In this document: in pieces, positions 1 through 7,372 of the stretch
Layout of the letters: the number at the start of each line of letters is the position of its first letter
Position numbering within the stretch: the stretch's first letter is position 1
DNA from: SVTX01 sp964526505
GTDB taxonomy: Bacteria > Bacillota > Clostridia > Oscillospirales > CAG-272
Reading direction: 5' to 3'
Assembly (NCBI GenBank): GCA_964526505.1
Contig: CAZGJC010000026.1
Location: forward strand, 1-24,843
DNA length: 24,843 bases
Notes under the pieces: generated by a model
The model's input: only the letters and a program-made list of their open reading frames with translations
The model's database searches: none
Told to the model about the DNA's origin: nothing
Program-made: the position numbers and the translations under genes

Positions 1-29
1 GAGAAGAATAAGGAAAAGAGGAGAGGCAA

Positions 30-764
30 ATGAATTTATTTCTGATACTTGCTTTTTTGTTTTTTATAGGGTCTGTTATAGGTTGGACAATAGAATTGTT
101 TTTCAGAAGATTTATCTCTAAGGCTAATCCCGAACGCAAGTGGATAAATCCCGGCTTTTGCACAGGACCATATCTTCCGCTTTACGGAACGGGTCTTTGC
201 GTTTTATATCTTATTGCATCGGTTGAAAAATACAACGTCATAAAAAATGCGGTATGGAACAAGGTGTTTGTATTTGTTCTTATGGCTGTTTGCATGACTG
301 CAATAGAATATATTGCCGGACTGCTCGCACTTAAAGTTATTAAAGTGCGTTTATGGGATTACAGAGAAGAATGGGGTAACATTCAGGGTATAATTTGCCC
401 GAGATTTTCGCTTATATGGGCAGGACTTGGGGCGTTATATTATTTTTTAATTCATCCGTACATACTTGACGCTTTGAATTGGCTTTCCGAAAATCTCGCT
501 TTCTCGTTTGTGATAGGTCTGTTTTTCGGCGTATTTATTATTGATGCGATAAATTCGGTTCAACTGATCACGAAACTGAAAAAGTTCGCCGAAGAGAACA
601 ACATTATAGTGAGGTACGAAGAAATAAAATCACACATACGAAAGAAAACCGAAGAGACGAAAAACAGGTATCGTTTTTTCAGTCCGTTCAGGTCAGACAG
701 ACCTTTGCACGAACATTTGAGAGAACTTGCGATATCATTTGAAACAAGAAAAAAGAAAAAATAA
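30..764 (+). CDS. PF06541-type (putative ABC transporter / CmpB-like) integral membrane protein
   Basis: A 244-residue polytopic membrane protein. Hydrophobic segments lie at about residues 3-22, 49-65, 76-102, 127-145 and 155-180, followed by a basic cytoplasmic tail of about 60 residues. The conserved signature is a WDY...WGN..G.ICPRFSLIW block at about residues 109-130, which is typical of the PF06541 family annotated as putative ABC-transporter type IV. No ATPase or solute-binding protein lies beside it, so the transporter label is only a family name and the real role is unknown. The start is ATG with GGAGAGG five bases upstream. The C-terminal tail, rich in Lys, Arg and Glu, ends just before a strong terminator, so this is the last gene of its transcript. 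A second, shorter member of the family lies at 3835-4218. Confidence 0.8.
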   Translation: MNLFLILAFLFFIGSVIGWTIELFFRRFISKANPERKWINPGFCTGPYLPLYGTGLCVLYLIASVEKYNVIKNAVWNKVFVFVLMAVCMTAIEYIAGLLALKVIKVRLWDYREEWGNIQGIICPRFSLIWAGLGALYYFLIHPYILDALNWLSENLAFSFVIGLFFGVFIIDAINSVQLITKLKKFAEENNIIVRYEEIKSHIRKKTEETKNRYRFFSPFRSDRPLHEHLRELAISFETRKKKK

Positions 765-807
765 ATTTGGGACTGTAATCGAAAAAGCGGTTACAGCCCC
801 AAATTTT
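763..807 (+). terminator. Rho-independent terminator after the PF06541-type gene
   Basis: An 18-base inverted repeat (763-780 against 789-806) overlaps the stop codon. It is perfect except for one mismatch and one G-U pair, has an 8-base loop, and the 3' arm runs into TTTT. It separates the upstream gene from ddh. Confidence 0.8.
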
Positions 808-855
808 CGATTGTGCAGCATATGTGATTTTTTTGAAAAAAATAAGATTATTCTA

Positions 856-884
856 TTGCAAAGGCATTATAATTATGATAAAAT
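856..884 (+). promoter_or_regulatory. Sigma-A-type promoter for ddh
   Basis: TTGCAA (856-861), 17-base spacer, TAAAAT (879-884). It lies between the preceding terminator and ddh, giving a short leader of about 35 bases. Confidence 0.5.
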
Positions 885-924
885 AATATCGTTTTTACAG
901 AACAGAAAGGCAGTGGTCTTAACT

Positions 925-1908
925 ATGAGTATTAGAATAGGTATATACGGATATGGAAATCTCGGCAGAGGGGTTGAGTGTGCCGTAAGACAAAACAAAG
1001 ATATGGAACTTGTGGGTATTTTTACCCGTCGTGACCCGAGTACGGTAAGCACGGTGGGAGACGTTTGTGTGTACAGTGCCGACAAAATATACGACATGAC
1101 CGACAAGATAGACGTCATGATAATTTGCGGAGGAAGTGCGACTGATCTTCCCATTCAAACGCCTAAAATTGCAAGGCTCTACAACTGTATAGATAGTTTT
1201 GACACGCATGCGAAAATTCCCGAACACTTTGAAGCGGTGGACAATGCGTCAAGAGAGGGCGGAAAGGTATCAATGATATCGGTTGGCTGGGACCCCGGTA
1301 TGTTTTCGCTTAACCGTTTACTTGGCGGTGCAATTCTCCCCGACGGAAAAGATTATACGTTTTGGGGCAAGGGCGTGAGTCAAGGACATTCCGACGCCAT
1401 AAGACGAATTGACGGTGTTATTGACGGCAAGCAGTATACAATTCCCGTACAAGAGGCACTTGACGCAGTAAGAAACGGAGAAAATCCCGAACTTACGACA
1501 AGGCAGAAGCACAAGCGTGAATGTTTCGTTGTGGCACAAGATGGGGCTGACCTTGCAAGAATAGAGTCGGAAATAAAGAATATGCCTAACTATTTTGCAG
1601 ATTACGATACGACGGTTCACTTTATATCGGAAGAGGAACTTAAACGCAATCATTCCGGAATACCGCACGGCGGATTTGTTATCAGAAGCGGAAAGACGGG
1701 AGTATCTTTGGAGCATAATCATATAATAGAGTACAGTCTCAAACTTGACTCTAACCCCGAATTTACGGCATCGGTAATTGTTGCGTATGCAAGAGCGACA
1801 TACAGATTATACAGCGAGGGGCACAGCGGTTGCAAGACTGTACTTGACATTCCACCTGCGTATATCAGTCCGAAGACCGGTGAAGAATTAAGACGTGAAT
1901 TACTTTAA
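925..1908 (+). CDS. ddh: meso-Diaminopimelate D-dehydrogenase
   Basis: A 327-residue, NADPH-dependent cytoplasmic enzyme. It reductively aminates L-2-amino-6-oxopimelate (tetrahydrodipicolinate) to meso-diaminopimelate, the one-step route to lysine and peptidoglycan DAP. A Rossmann motif GYGNLG lies at residues 9-14, followed by the family's CIDSFDTH, SVGWDPG and GKGVSQGHSDA blocks that form the DAP site; length fits the family. The open frame extends upstream to 727, but that extension runs through the previous terminator and has no homology-like content. ATG 925 is preferred because it places MSIRIGIYGYGNLGRG at the N-terminus as in the family. The best Shine-Dalgarno (AGAAAGG, 904-910) is rather far, 14 bases away. 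The next gene starts 18 bases after the stop, so the two are probably co-transcribed. Confidence 0.93.
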   Translation: MSIRIGIYGYGNLGRGVECAVRQNKDMELVGIFTRRDPSTVSTVGDVCVYSADKIYDMTDKIDVMIICGGSATDLPIQTPKIARLYNCIDSFDTHAKIPEHFEAVDNASREGGKVSMISVGWDPGMFSLNRLLGGAILPDGKDYTFWGKGVSQGHSDAIRRIDGVIDGKQYTIPVQEALDAVRNGENPELTTRQKHKRECFVVAQDGADLARIESEIKNMPNYFADYDTTVHFISEEELKRNHSGIPHGGFVIRSGKTGVSLEHNHIIEYSLKLDSNPEFTASVIVAYARATYRLYSEGHSGCKTVLDIPPAYISPKTGEELRRELL

Positions 1909-1926
1909 AATAAAAGGGAGATGGAA

Positions 1927-3692
1927 ATGAAGAAAATATTTTATTTAATATTGATTTGTTTGACTACCTTGATATGTCTTTCGGCTTGTACGGAAGATGA
2001 CGTAGATGTTGATGCAGGAACCAACAACGGAACGGACGCCGGAATAAGCGTAGATATGAGCGAAATTGAAGAAATTATCGGTTCATATAAATACACGGAT
2101 TTCGAGTCATCTGATGAAGTTACGGATTACGTGGAAATAGTTGTCAAAGACTATGGACATATAGTTGTACAACTCAGGGGTGATATAGCACCCATCACCG
2201 TTCAAAATTTCAAAAAACTTGTGGAAGATAACTTTTACGACAATCTTATATTCCACAGAGTCATTGAGGATTTTATGATACAAGGCGGTGGTATGTATGC
2301 CGACGGAACCGAAAAGGATACGGATACTATCAAAGGTGAGTTTTCTTCCAATGGAGTGGAGAACAATTTGCTTCATATCGCAGGTGTGATCTCTATGGCG
2401 AGGACGAGTGTAAATGATTCCGCATCATCACAGTTCTTTATAATGCACAAGTATTCTTCTTGGCTTGACGGTGAGTATGCGGCGTTTGGATATGTTCTTG
2501 CGGGTCTTGAAGTTGTAAATTCCATAGCGGTGACAGACACGGACAAGTCTGACAACAGACCCTTGTCTGACGTTGTAATTGAAAGTGCAAGGTTCGTAAA
2601 GCCTATTGAGGGTACAGAGGCAGATGAAAAATACGACGGTTGCAGTCACGTTTTCGGTGAATGGGAGACTATGATAGCAAATTCCTGCCAAAGCGTGGGA
2701 AGCGAAAAACGAGTATGTTCTGTTTGCGGAAAGACGGAAACGCAAGAGACCGCAAAACTTTCGCATACATATGGTGATTGGGAATGTGTAAAGGAAAGTT
2801 CGTGTTTGGCAGGCGGTGAGCAAAAGAGAGTATGTTCTATTTGCGGAAATGAGGAATTCGGCACTATCGAAAAACTTGAACATATATTTGAGAACGGATT
2901 CTGCACTATGTGCAACAAATATAACTTTGAGAGTGACGAGAATACCGAGGGCGGTTGTTTTGACACGTCCCTTACGGGTAGTGGCGTTGACATTGATATG
3001 GAAAAAGTCAAAGAGCAAATCGGCAAATACGAATACACGGATTTTGTGAAGTCTGACGACGAAACCGATTTTATTGTTATAAAGGTCAAGGATTACGGAG
3101 ATATCGTCGTCGCTTTAAGGAGCGACGTTGCACCGAATGCGGTGGAGAATTTTAAATTATTTATATCTTCGGGAGCATACGTCGGCGGTCAATTTTACAA
3201 GGTGCGTAAAGACGATATGATATTGGCACGGAAAAATTCCGACGTGACGGTGGATGATACCGAAAAGAAAGACTCTGACGAAGTAAACGGCTATCTTTCA
3301 CATATAAATGGCGTTATATCGGCGTATGGCGACAACGGTTCATTCTTTATTACGGATGGCGATAAAACCGGATATGACGGTCGATACGTAACGTTCGGAT
3401 ACGTTCTTTGCGGGCTTGACGTGGTTGAGGATATTTCAAACGCTAAGGCGACGGAAAAAGGAACGCCTTATGATACCATAACNNNNNNNNNNNNNNNNNN
3501 NNNNNNNNNNNNNNNNNNNNNNNNNNNNNNNNNNNNNNNNNNNNNNNNNNNNNNNNNNNNNNNNNNNNNNNNNNNNNNNNNNAGGATATTTCAAACGCTA
3601 AGGCGACGGAAAAAGGAACGCCTTATGATACCATAACAATTGAAGAGATAATATTTGTAAGTCCCAAAGAGGGAACGGGGCTTGGACAGTAA
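1927..3692 (+). CDS. Lipoprotein with tandem cyclophilin domains and Cys-rich C/C/C/H repeats (interrupted by assembly gap)
   Basis: An exported lipoprotein. The signal peptide ends in LSAC, so the lipidated residue is Cys21. The first cyclophilin domain (about residues 68-225) has FHRVI (Arg111), FMIQGG (Gln119) and SSQFF, so it looks like an active peptidyl-prolyl isomerase. Residues 239-330 hold two C-x9-C-x2-C-x12-H repeats plus a partial third. A second cyclophilin unit follows from about residue 355. It repeats the linker before the first domain but has FYKV in place of FHRV and lacks the QGG motif. ATG 1927 is chosen over ATG 1921 because AAGGGAG ends at 1920. The N run at 3483-3582 is flanked by the same 55 bases; merging them gives one open frame of 536 residues ending TIEEIIFVSPKEGTGLGQ at the TAA at 3690-3692. 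Read literally across the gap, the frame is lost. The substrates are unknown. Confidence 0.85.
2641..2916 (+). repeat. Two and a half Cys-rich C/C/C/H repeats between the cyclophilin domains
   Basis: Protein-level repeats of about 40 residues. Two copies fit C-x9-C-x2-C-x12-H, with VCSVCG and VCSICG cores, and are followed by a truncated FCTMCN copy. The same repeat occurs ten times in the lipoprotein at 13285-15870. Confidence 0.8.
3428..3482. repeat. 55-bp assembly overlap, left copy
   Basis: Identical to 3583-3637 on the other side of the N run. Merging the two copies restores the reading frame of the lipoprotein gene, so this is a contig-end overlap, not a biological repeat. Confidence 0.93.
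3483..3582. other. Scaffold gap of exactly 100 N
   Basis: A placeholder gap. The flanks overlap by 55 identical bases, so the true missing length is probably zero and the window is 155 bases too long here. Confidence 0.9.
3583..3637. repeat. 55-bp assembly overlap, right copy
   Basis: Second copy of 3428-3482. The downstream frame that continues correctly from it runs to the TAA at 3690-3692. Confidence 0.93.
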
Positions 3693-3695
3693 TAT

Positions 3696-3777
3696 AAAAA
3701 GGCGGACGCATAATTGATATGCACCCCAAAAGTTAGACGTTTTTGGAGGTGCATATCATAACGTGTTCGCTTTTTTT
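3696..3777 (+). terminator. Long nested hairpin and terminator with IS3-like end sequence in its centre
   Basis: The inner arms are 3716-3731 and 3741-3757 (GATATGCACC...GGTGCATATC), paired except for one bulged A. A looser outer stem (GCGGACG against CGTGTTCGC) leads into T7. The loop side contains CCCCAAAAGTTAGAC, which resembles the terminal repeat of IS3-family elements. It serves as the transcription end for the cyclophilin lipoprotein gene. Confidence 0.6.
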
Positions 3778-3834
3778 ATGCGAAATTGCATAAAAATTAT
3801 TGAGTGGTGGAAGAATAATATCGGGTGATGATTA

Positions 3835-4218
3835 TTGAGAACGAAAAGGTACGTCGTATTTTTTATGATTGGCGGTATCGGGTATGCGTTACTTGAAATT
3901 CTATGGAGAGGGCATACACATTGGAGCATGGTTTTGGCAGGAGGATTATGTTTTATCATATTCTCGCTTATTGCCGAAAAAATGAGAGGTAATTCGCTGA
4001 TATTAAAATCGCTTATATGTGCATTGGCTGTAACGATAACGGAGTTTATATTCGGTATTATATTCAATATTATTTTAGGTATGGGTGTTTGGGATTACAG
4101 CGGTATGCCGTTTAATTTAATGGGGCAGATATGTCCGACGTTTTCGCTTTTATGGGTTGGAATAGCATTTATATTCATTCCGTTGGCGGATTTTTTAAAC
4201 CGAAAAATGAAAATATAA
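3835..4218 (+). CDS. Short PF06541-type integral membrane protein
   Basis: A 127-residue membrane protein with four predicted hydrophobic segments. Near the C-terminus the block VWDYSG...NLMGQICPTFSLLW matches the WDY...G.ICP.FSLLW signature of the longer family member at 30-764, so the two are related. The start is TTG at 3835: an in-frame TGA at 3829 excludes anything longer, and the next in-frame ATG (3865) would remove the first part of the first membrane segment and has no Shine-Dalgarno. GGGTGAT lies just upstream of the TTG. The function is unknown; no transporter partners lie beside it. It is flanked by the hairpin at 3696-3777 and the terminator at 4225-4253, so it is probably transcribed alone. 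Confidence 0.7.
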   Translation: MRTKRYVVFFMIGGIGYALLEILWRGHTHWSMVLAGGLCFIIFSLIAEKMRGNSLILKSLICALAVTITEFIFGIIFNIILGMGVWDYSGMPFNLMGQICPTFSLLWVGIAFIFIPLADFLNRKMKI

Positions 4219-4224
4219 GAAAAT

Positions 4225-4253
4225 GCTCCGAAGATATACTTCGGAGCGTTTTA
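4225..4253. terminator. Bidirectional terminator between convergent PF06541-type gene and radA
   Basis: GCTCCGAAG (4225-4233) pairs with CTTCGGAGC (4239-4247) around a 5-base loop. T-rich sequence follows in both directions. Confidence 0.75.
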
Positions 4254-4270
4254 CGTTGGTGATACGGTTG

Positions 4271-5656
4271 TCAGTCTTGTGATTTTAAGATACGTATCGC
4301 TTCGTAAATACTATGTATCGGTATGAGTTCGATACCTGTGTCAATTTTCCTTTTTTCGATATTCTTATAGGGGATTATTGCACGGGTAAATCCGAGTCTT
4401 GCCGCTTCTTTAACTCTTTGCTCGATATTGGAAACGGCACGACATTCTCCCGAAAGCCCAAGTTCGCCGATGGCTATCAAATCATCGGGGATAACTTTAT
4501 CGGTCAGGGAAGATATCATCGCAAGTGCTATTGCACAGTCGCAGGCGGGTTCGTCGATACGCAGACCGCCTATGACGTTTAGGTATACGTCGTTTTGATA
4601 AAATTGCAGACCGAGTCTTTTTTCAAGCACTGCAATAATCAGGCATGCACGGTTATAATCTATACCGTTAGACGTACGTCTCGGTGCGGGGAAAGCGGTT
4701 GGGGAAACAAGTGCCTGGATTTCCGCAATGATAGGTCTTGTACCCTCAACGGTGCAAACGGCACAGTTGCCGGATGTATTTTTAGGTCTACCGGACAAAA
4801 GCATTTCGGACGGGTTTTCGATTTCGATGAGACCCTTATCACCCATTTCGAAAACGCCGATTTCATTTGTTGAACCGAATCTGTTTTTGCTTGCACGGAT
4901 TATTCTGTATGATTGAAGTTTTTCGCCCTCAAAGCAGAGTACTGCGTCAACCATATGTTCAAGAACCTTTGGCCCGGCTATTCCCCCCTCTTTATTTACG
5001 TGTCCTACAAACAGCATTGATATTCCCTCGGATTTCGCTTTGCTGATAAACGACAAGGAACATTCACGCACTTGCGTTATACTGCCGGGAGCGGATTTTA
5101 TCTGCTCGTCATAAATTGTTTGTATCGAGTCGATTATTACGACATCGGGTTTTATATTATCAATCTGTTTTATGATACATTCAATATTGGTTTCCGTCAG
5201 AATATAGAGACTTTGACCGCAGACTCCGAGGCGTTTTGCACGCAGTTTTAATTGACCGCCTGACTCTTCTCCCGAAACGTACAGCACTTTTCGACTCATA
5301 CCGAGGCGATCGGATATCTGCATAAGCAGGGTGGATTTACCTATGCCGGGTTCGCCTGATATAAGGACGACGGAGCCGTGGACAAGTCCTCCTCCGAGAA
5401 CTCTGTCAAGTTCGCCGAGCCCTGTACCCGAACGTATATATTCGGGGATTTCAAGTGAGTTATAAGGAACTGCGTCATTATGCGTGGTGACAACCGACGT
5501 CATTCGTCTTTTTTGTTTTTCCAGAGTTTCGGGAGACGTGTCTACAACGTCCTCTACCATTGTATTCCACGCTCCGCAAGACGGGCATCGTCCCATCCAT
5601 TTTGGCGAGTGATAGGTACATTCCGAACATATATATATAGTTTTAAGTCCTTTCAT
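4271..5656 (-). CDS. radA: DNA repair protein RadA (Sms)
   Basis: A 461-residue RecA-like ATPase/helicase that promotes branch migration and processing of recombination intermediates. The N-terminal zinc finger has Cys10, Cys13, Cys24 and Cys27. Walker A is GEPGIGKST (101-109), Walker B is around VVIIDS (172-177), and the RadA-specific KNRFG motif is at 257-261. A Lon-protease-like C-terminal domain starts at about 300. It has DEPACDCA where Lon has its catalytic serine, so it is non-proteolytic, as in other RadA proteins. The length is normal. The start is ATG 5656, with GTGGGG five bases upstream. It is transcribed divergently from spoIVA and converges on the terminator at 4225-4253. Confidence 0.96.
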   Translation of the reverse strand: MKGLKTIYICSECTYHSPKWMGRCPSCGAWNTMVEDVVDTSPETLEKQKRRMTSVVTTHNDAVPYNSLEIPEYIRSGTGLGELDRVLGGGLVHGSVVLISGEPGIGKSTLLMQISDRLGMSRKVLYVSGEESGGQLKLRAKRLGVCGQSLYILTETNIECIIKQIDNIKPDVVIIDSIQTIYDEQIKSAPGSITQVRECSLSFISKAKSEGISMLFVGHVNKEGGIAGPKVLEHMVDAVLCFEGEKLQSYRIIRASKNRFGSTNEIGVFEMGDKGLIEIENPSEMLLSGRPKNTSGNCAVCTVEGTRPIIAEIQALVSPTAFPAPRRTSNGIDYNRACLIIAVLEKRLGLQFYQNDVYLNVIGGLRIDEPACDCAIALAMISSLTDKVIPDDLIAIGELGLSGECRAVSNIEQRVKEAARLGFTRAIIPYKNIEKRKIDTGIELIPIHSIYEAIRILKSQD

Positions 5657-5688
5657 AAAAACCCCACGTATATAAATTAAGTGTTTTC

Positions 5689-5717
5689 AGTATATCACAC
5701 AATGCAGGAAAATTCAA
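5689..5717 (-). promoter_or_regulatory. Sigma-A-type promoter for radA
   Basis: On the minus strand: TTGAAT (5717-5712), 17-base spacer, TATACT (5694-5689). The expected start site is about 5682, giving a leader of about 26 bases. Confidence 0.55.
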
Positions 5718-5745
5718 CACAAATTCAATATTTTTTTGTCCTCGC

Positions 5746-5774
5746 TCATAAAAGTAAATATGCATCCATATAAT
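5746..5774 (+). promoter_or_regulatory. Sigma-E-like (mother-cell) promoter for spoIVA
   Basis: TCATAAAA (5746-5753), 13-base spacer, CATATAAT (5767-5774). This resembles the sporulation sigma-E consensus (an ATA-containing -35 and a CATA-type -10) and lies 42 bases before the spoIVA start. spoIVA belongs to the sigma-E regulon in Bacillus. Confidence 0.45.
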
Positions 5775-5815
5775 TTAGCAATAGTTAAAGATTAAATGAA
5801 AGGTACGGTATTTTT

Positions 5816-7294
5816 ATGGCGGAACAATCTATTTACGAGGACATATCAAAACGAACCGGTGGGGATATTTATATTGGCGTTGTGGGACCTGTAAGAACGG
5901 GGAAGTCCACGTTTATTAAGAGATTTATGGAAGCGTTGGTTTTGCCGAATATAAGCGAGGGATATTCACGAGAGAGAGCGAGGGACGAGATGCCACAGTC
6001 TGCGGCAGGCAAGACGGTAATGACGACGGAGCCGAAATTTATCCCGGATGACGCAGTGAAAATCACGCTTGACGGTTGCTCTAATCTTAACGTTAAGATG
6101 ATAGACTGTGTTGGTTACGTTGTGCCGGAGGCACTTGGAACAATTGAGGACGGACAGCCGAGAATGGTTCGCACGCCGTGGAGCGAAGAACCAATGCCTT
6201 TTATAGAGGCGGCTGAACTCGGTACGCACAAAGTTATAACGGAACATTCCACAATAGGTATGCTTGTAACTACCGACGGAAGTATTGGCGATATATCAAG
6301 AGAGAGTTATATTGACGCAGAAGAGAGAATTGTGCGTGAACTTAAAGAGATGGGGAAGCCGTTTGCGGTTATTCTGAATTCGGCAAAACCTACAAGTGAG
6401 CAGGCTGTGGCACTGGCTTACGAACTCGAATCAAAGTATGAAGCACCCGTAGCCCTTGTGTCGTGCATGGAACTTGATGCGGAAGATATACGACATATCC
6501 TAGAACTTGTATTACATGAATTTCCCGCAAGTGAAATTCGCATATCCGTTCCCGAATGGACAACCGCATTGCCTCGCACGCACAAAATAAAAGAGTCGTT
6601 ATTGTCAAGTATCAGGGTATGTGCGGGTCGTATACACAAGGTTGGAGACATAAAAAATTCATTTGCGGATCTATGTGATAATGAATACATAAAGAGTGTT
6701 GCGGTAAACGAGATAAATCTCGGAAACGGGTGTGCAAGCATAAACGTGACGCTTTCAGAGGGACTGTATTACAACGTTATCAGCGAACTTACGGGATTTG
6801 AAATAGACGGGGAAGAGTCACTTATAAATCTGCTTAAAAATCTTTCCGAAATGAAAGAAAGGTACGACAGGGTATCGGAGGCATTGGACGATGCGGAGAG
6901 CAGGGGATACGGAATAGTTATGCCGAGCATATCCGACTTAAAACTTGCCGACCCCGAGATTGTAAAGCAATCGGGCGGTTACGGAGTTCGTTTGAAGGCG
7001 TCGGCACAGTCTATTCACATGATTCGTGCAAACATTGAAACCGAAATCAACCCAATAGTGGGGACTGAACAACAATCCGAAAATTTGGTCAAATATATGC
7101 TTGATGAATTTGCGGAGGAGCCGACGAAAATATGGAGTTCCAATATGTTCGGAAGAACGTTATACGAACTTGTAAACGAGGGGTTACATTCCAAACTCGA
7201 ACATATGCCCGAATCGTCACGAACCAAACTTTCCGAAACGCTTGAACGAATTATAAACGAGGGAAGCGGAGGTCTTATCTGTATCATTTTATAA
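5816..7294 (+). CDS. spoIVA: Stage IV sporulation protein A, spore-coat morphogenetic ATPase
   Basis: A 492-residue ATPase that polymerises on the outer forespore membrane and forms the base on which the coat assembles; it is also needed for cortex formation. The N-terminal TRAFAC-like domain has the P-loop GPVRTGKST at residues 24-32. Other visible family features are MIDCVGYVVPEA, the acidic middle region and the hydrophobic C-terminal end GGLICIIL. The length matches the Bacillus protein. ATG 5816 is used; the purine-rich GAAAGG ends 12 bases upstream, a little far. A sigma-E-like promoter lies upstream. A strong bidirectional terminator follows and separates it from convergent murA. It is direct evidence that the host makes endospores or descends from a lineage that did. 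Confidence 0.97.
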   Translation: MAEQSIYEDISKRTGGDIYIGVVGPVRTGKSTFIKRFMEALVLPNISEGYSRERARDEMPQSAAGKTVMTTEPKFIPDDAVKITLDGCSNLNVKMIDCVGYVVPEALGTIEDGQPRMVRTPWSEEPMPFIEAAELGTHKVITEHSTIGMLVTTDGSIGDISRESYIDAEERIVRELKEMGKPFAVILNSAKPTSEQAVALAYELESKYEAPVALVSCMELDAEDIRHILELVLHEFPASEIRISVPEWTTALPRTHKIKESLLSSIRVCAGRIHKVGDIKNSFADLCDNEYIKSVAVNEINLGNGCASINVTLSEGLYYNVISELTGFEIDGEESLINLLKNLSEMKERYDRVSEALDDAESRGYGIVMPSISDLKLADPEIVKQSGGYGVRLKASAQSIHMIRANIETEINPIVGTEQQSENLVKYMLDEFAEEPTKIWSSNMFGRTLYELVNEGLHSKLEHMPESSRTKLSETLERIINEGSGGLICIIL

Positions 7295-7312
7295 TAAATG
7301 AAAATATTTGGT

Positions 7313-7354
7313 ACCGCAAAACGGGAGCGATTTTTATCGCTCCCGTTTTGCGGT
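7313..7354. terminator. Bidirectional terminator between spoIVA and murA
   Basis: A perfect 18-bp stem (7313-7330 with 7337-7354) around a 6-base loop. T-rich sequence lies on both sides. It serves both convergent genes. Confidence 0.88.
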
Positions 7355-7372
7355 TGAATTTTATAATTAAAA

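Noticed and set aside
727..924. Upstream extension of the ddh frame by 66 codons
   Set aside because: It crosses the previous terminator and the ddh promoter. The family N-terminus begins at ATG 925.
3583..3636. Frame running out of the N gap to a stop at 3636
   Set aside because: This is an out-of-frame reading of the duplicated 55-bp contig end. The correct frame continues to 3692 once the overlap is merged.
1..5000. Apparent excess of the tetramer ACGT
   Set aside because: A hand count gave 28 in the first 5 kb against roughly 18 expected by composition. This is modest and may reflect codon-pair bias; not enough to claim a signal.
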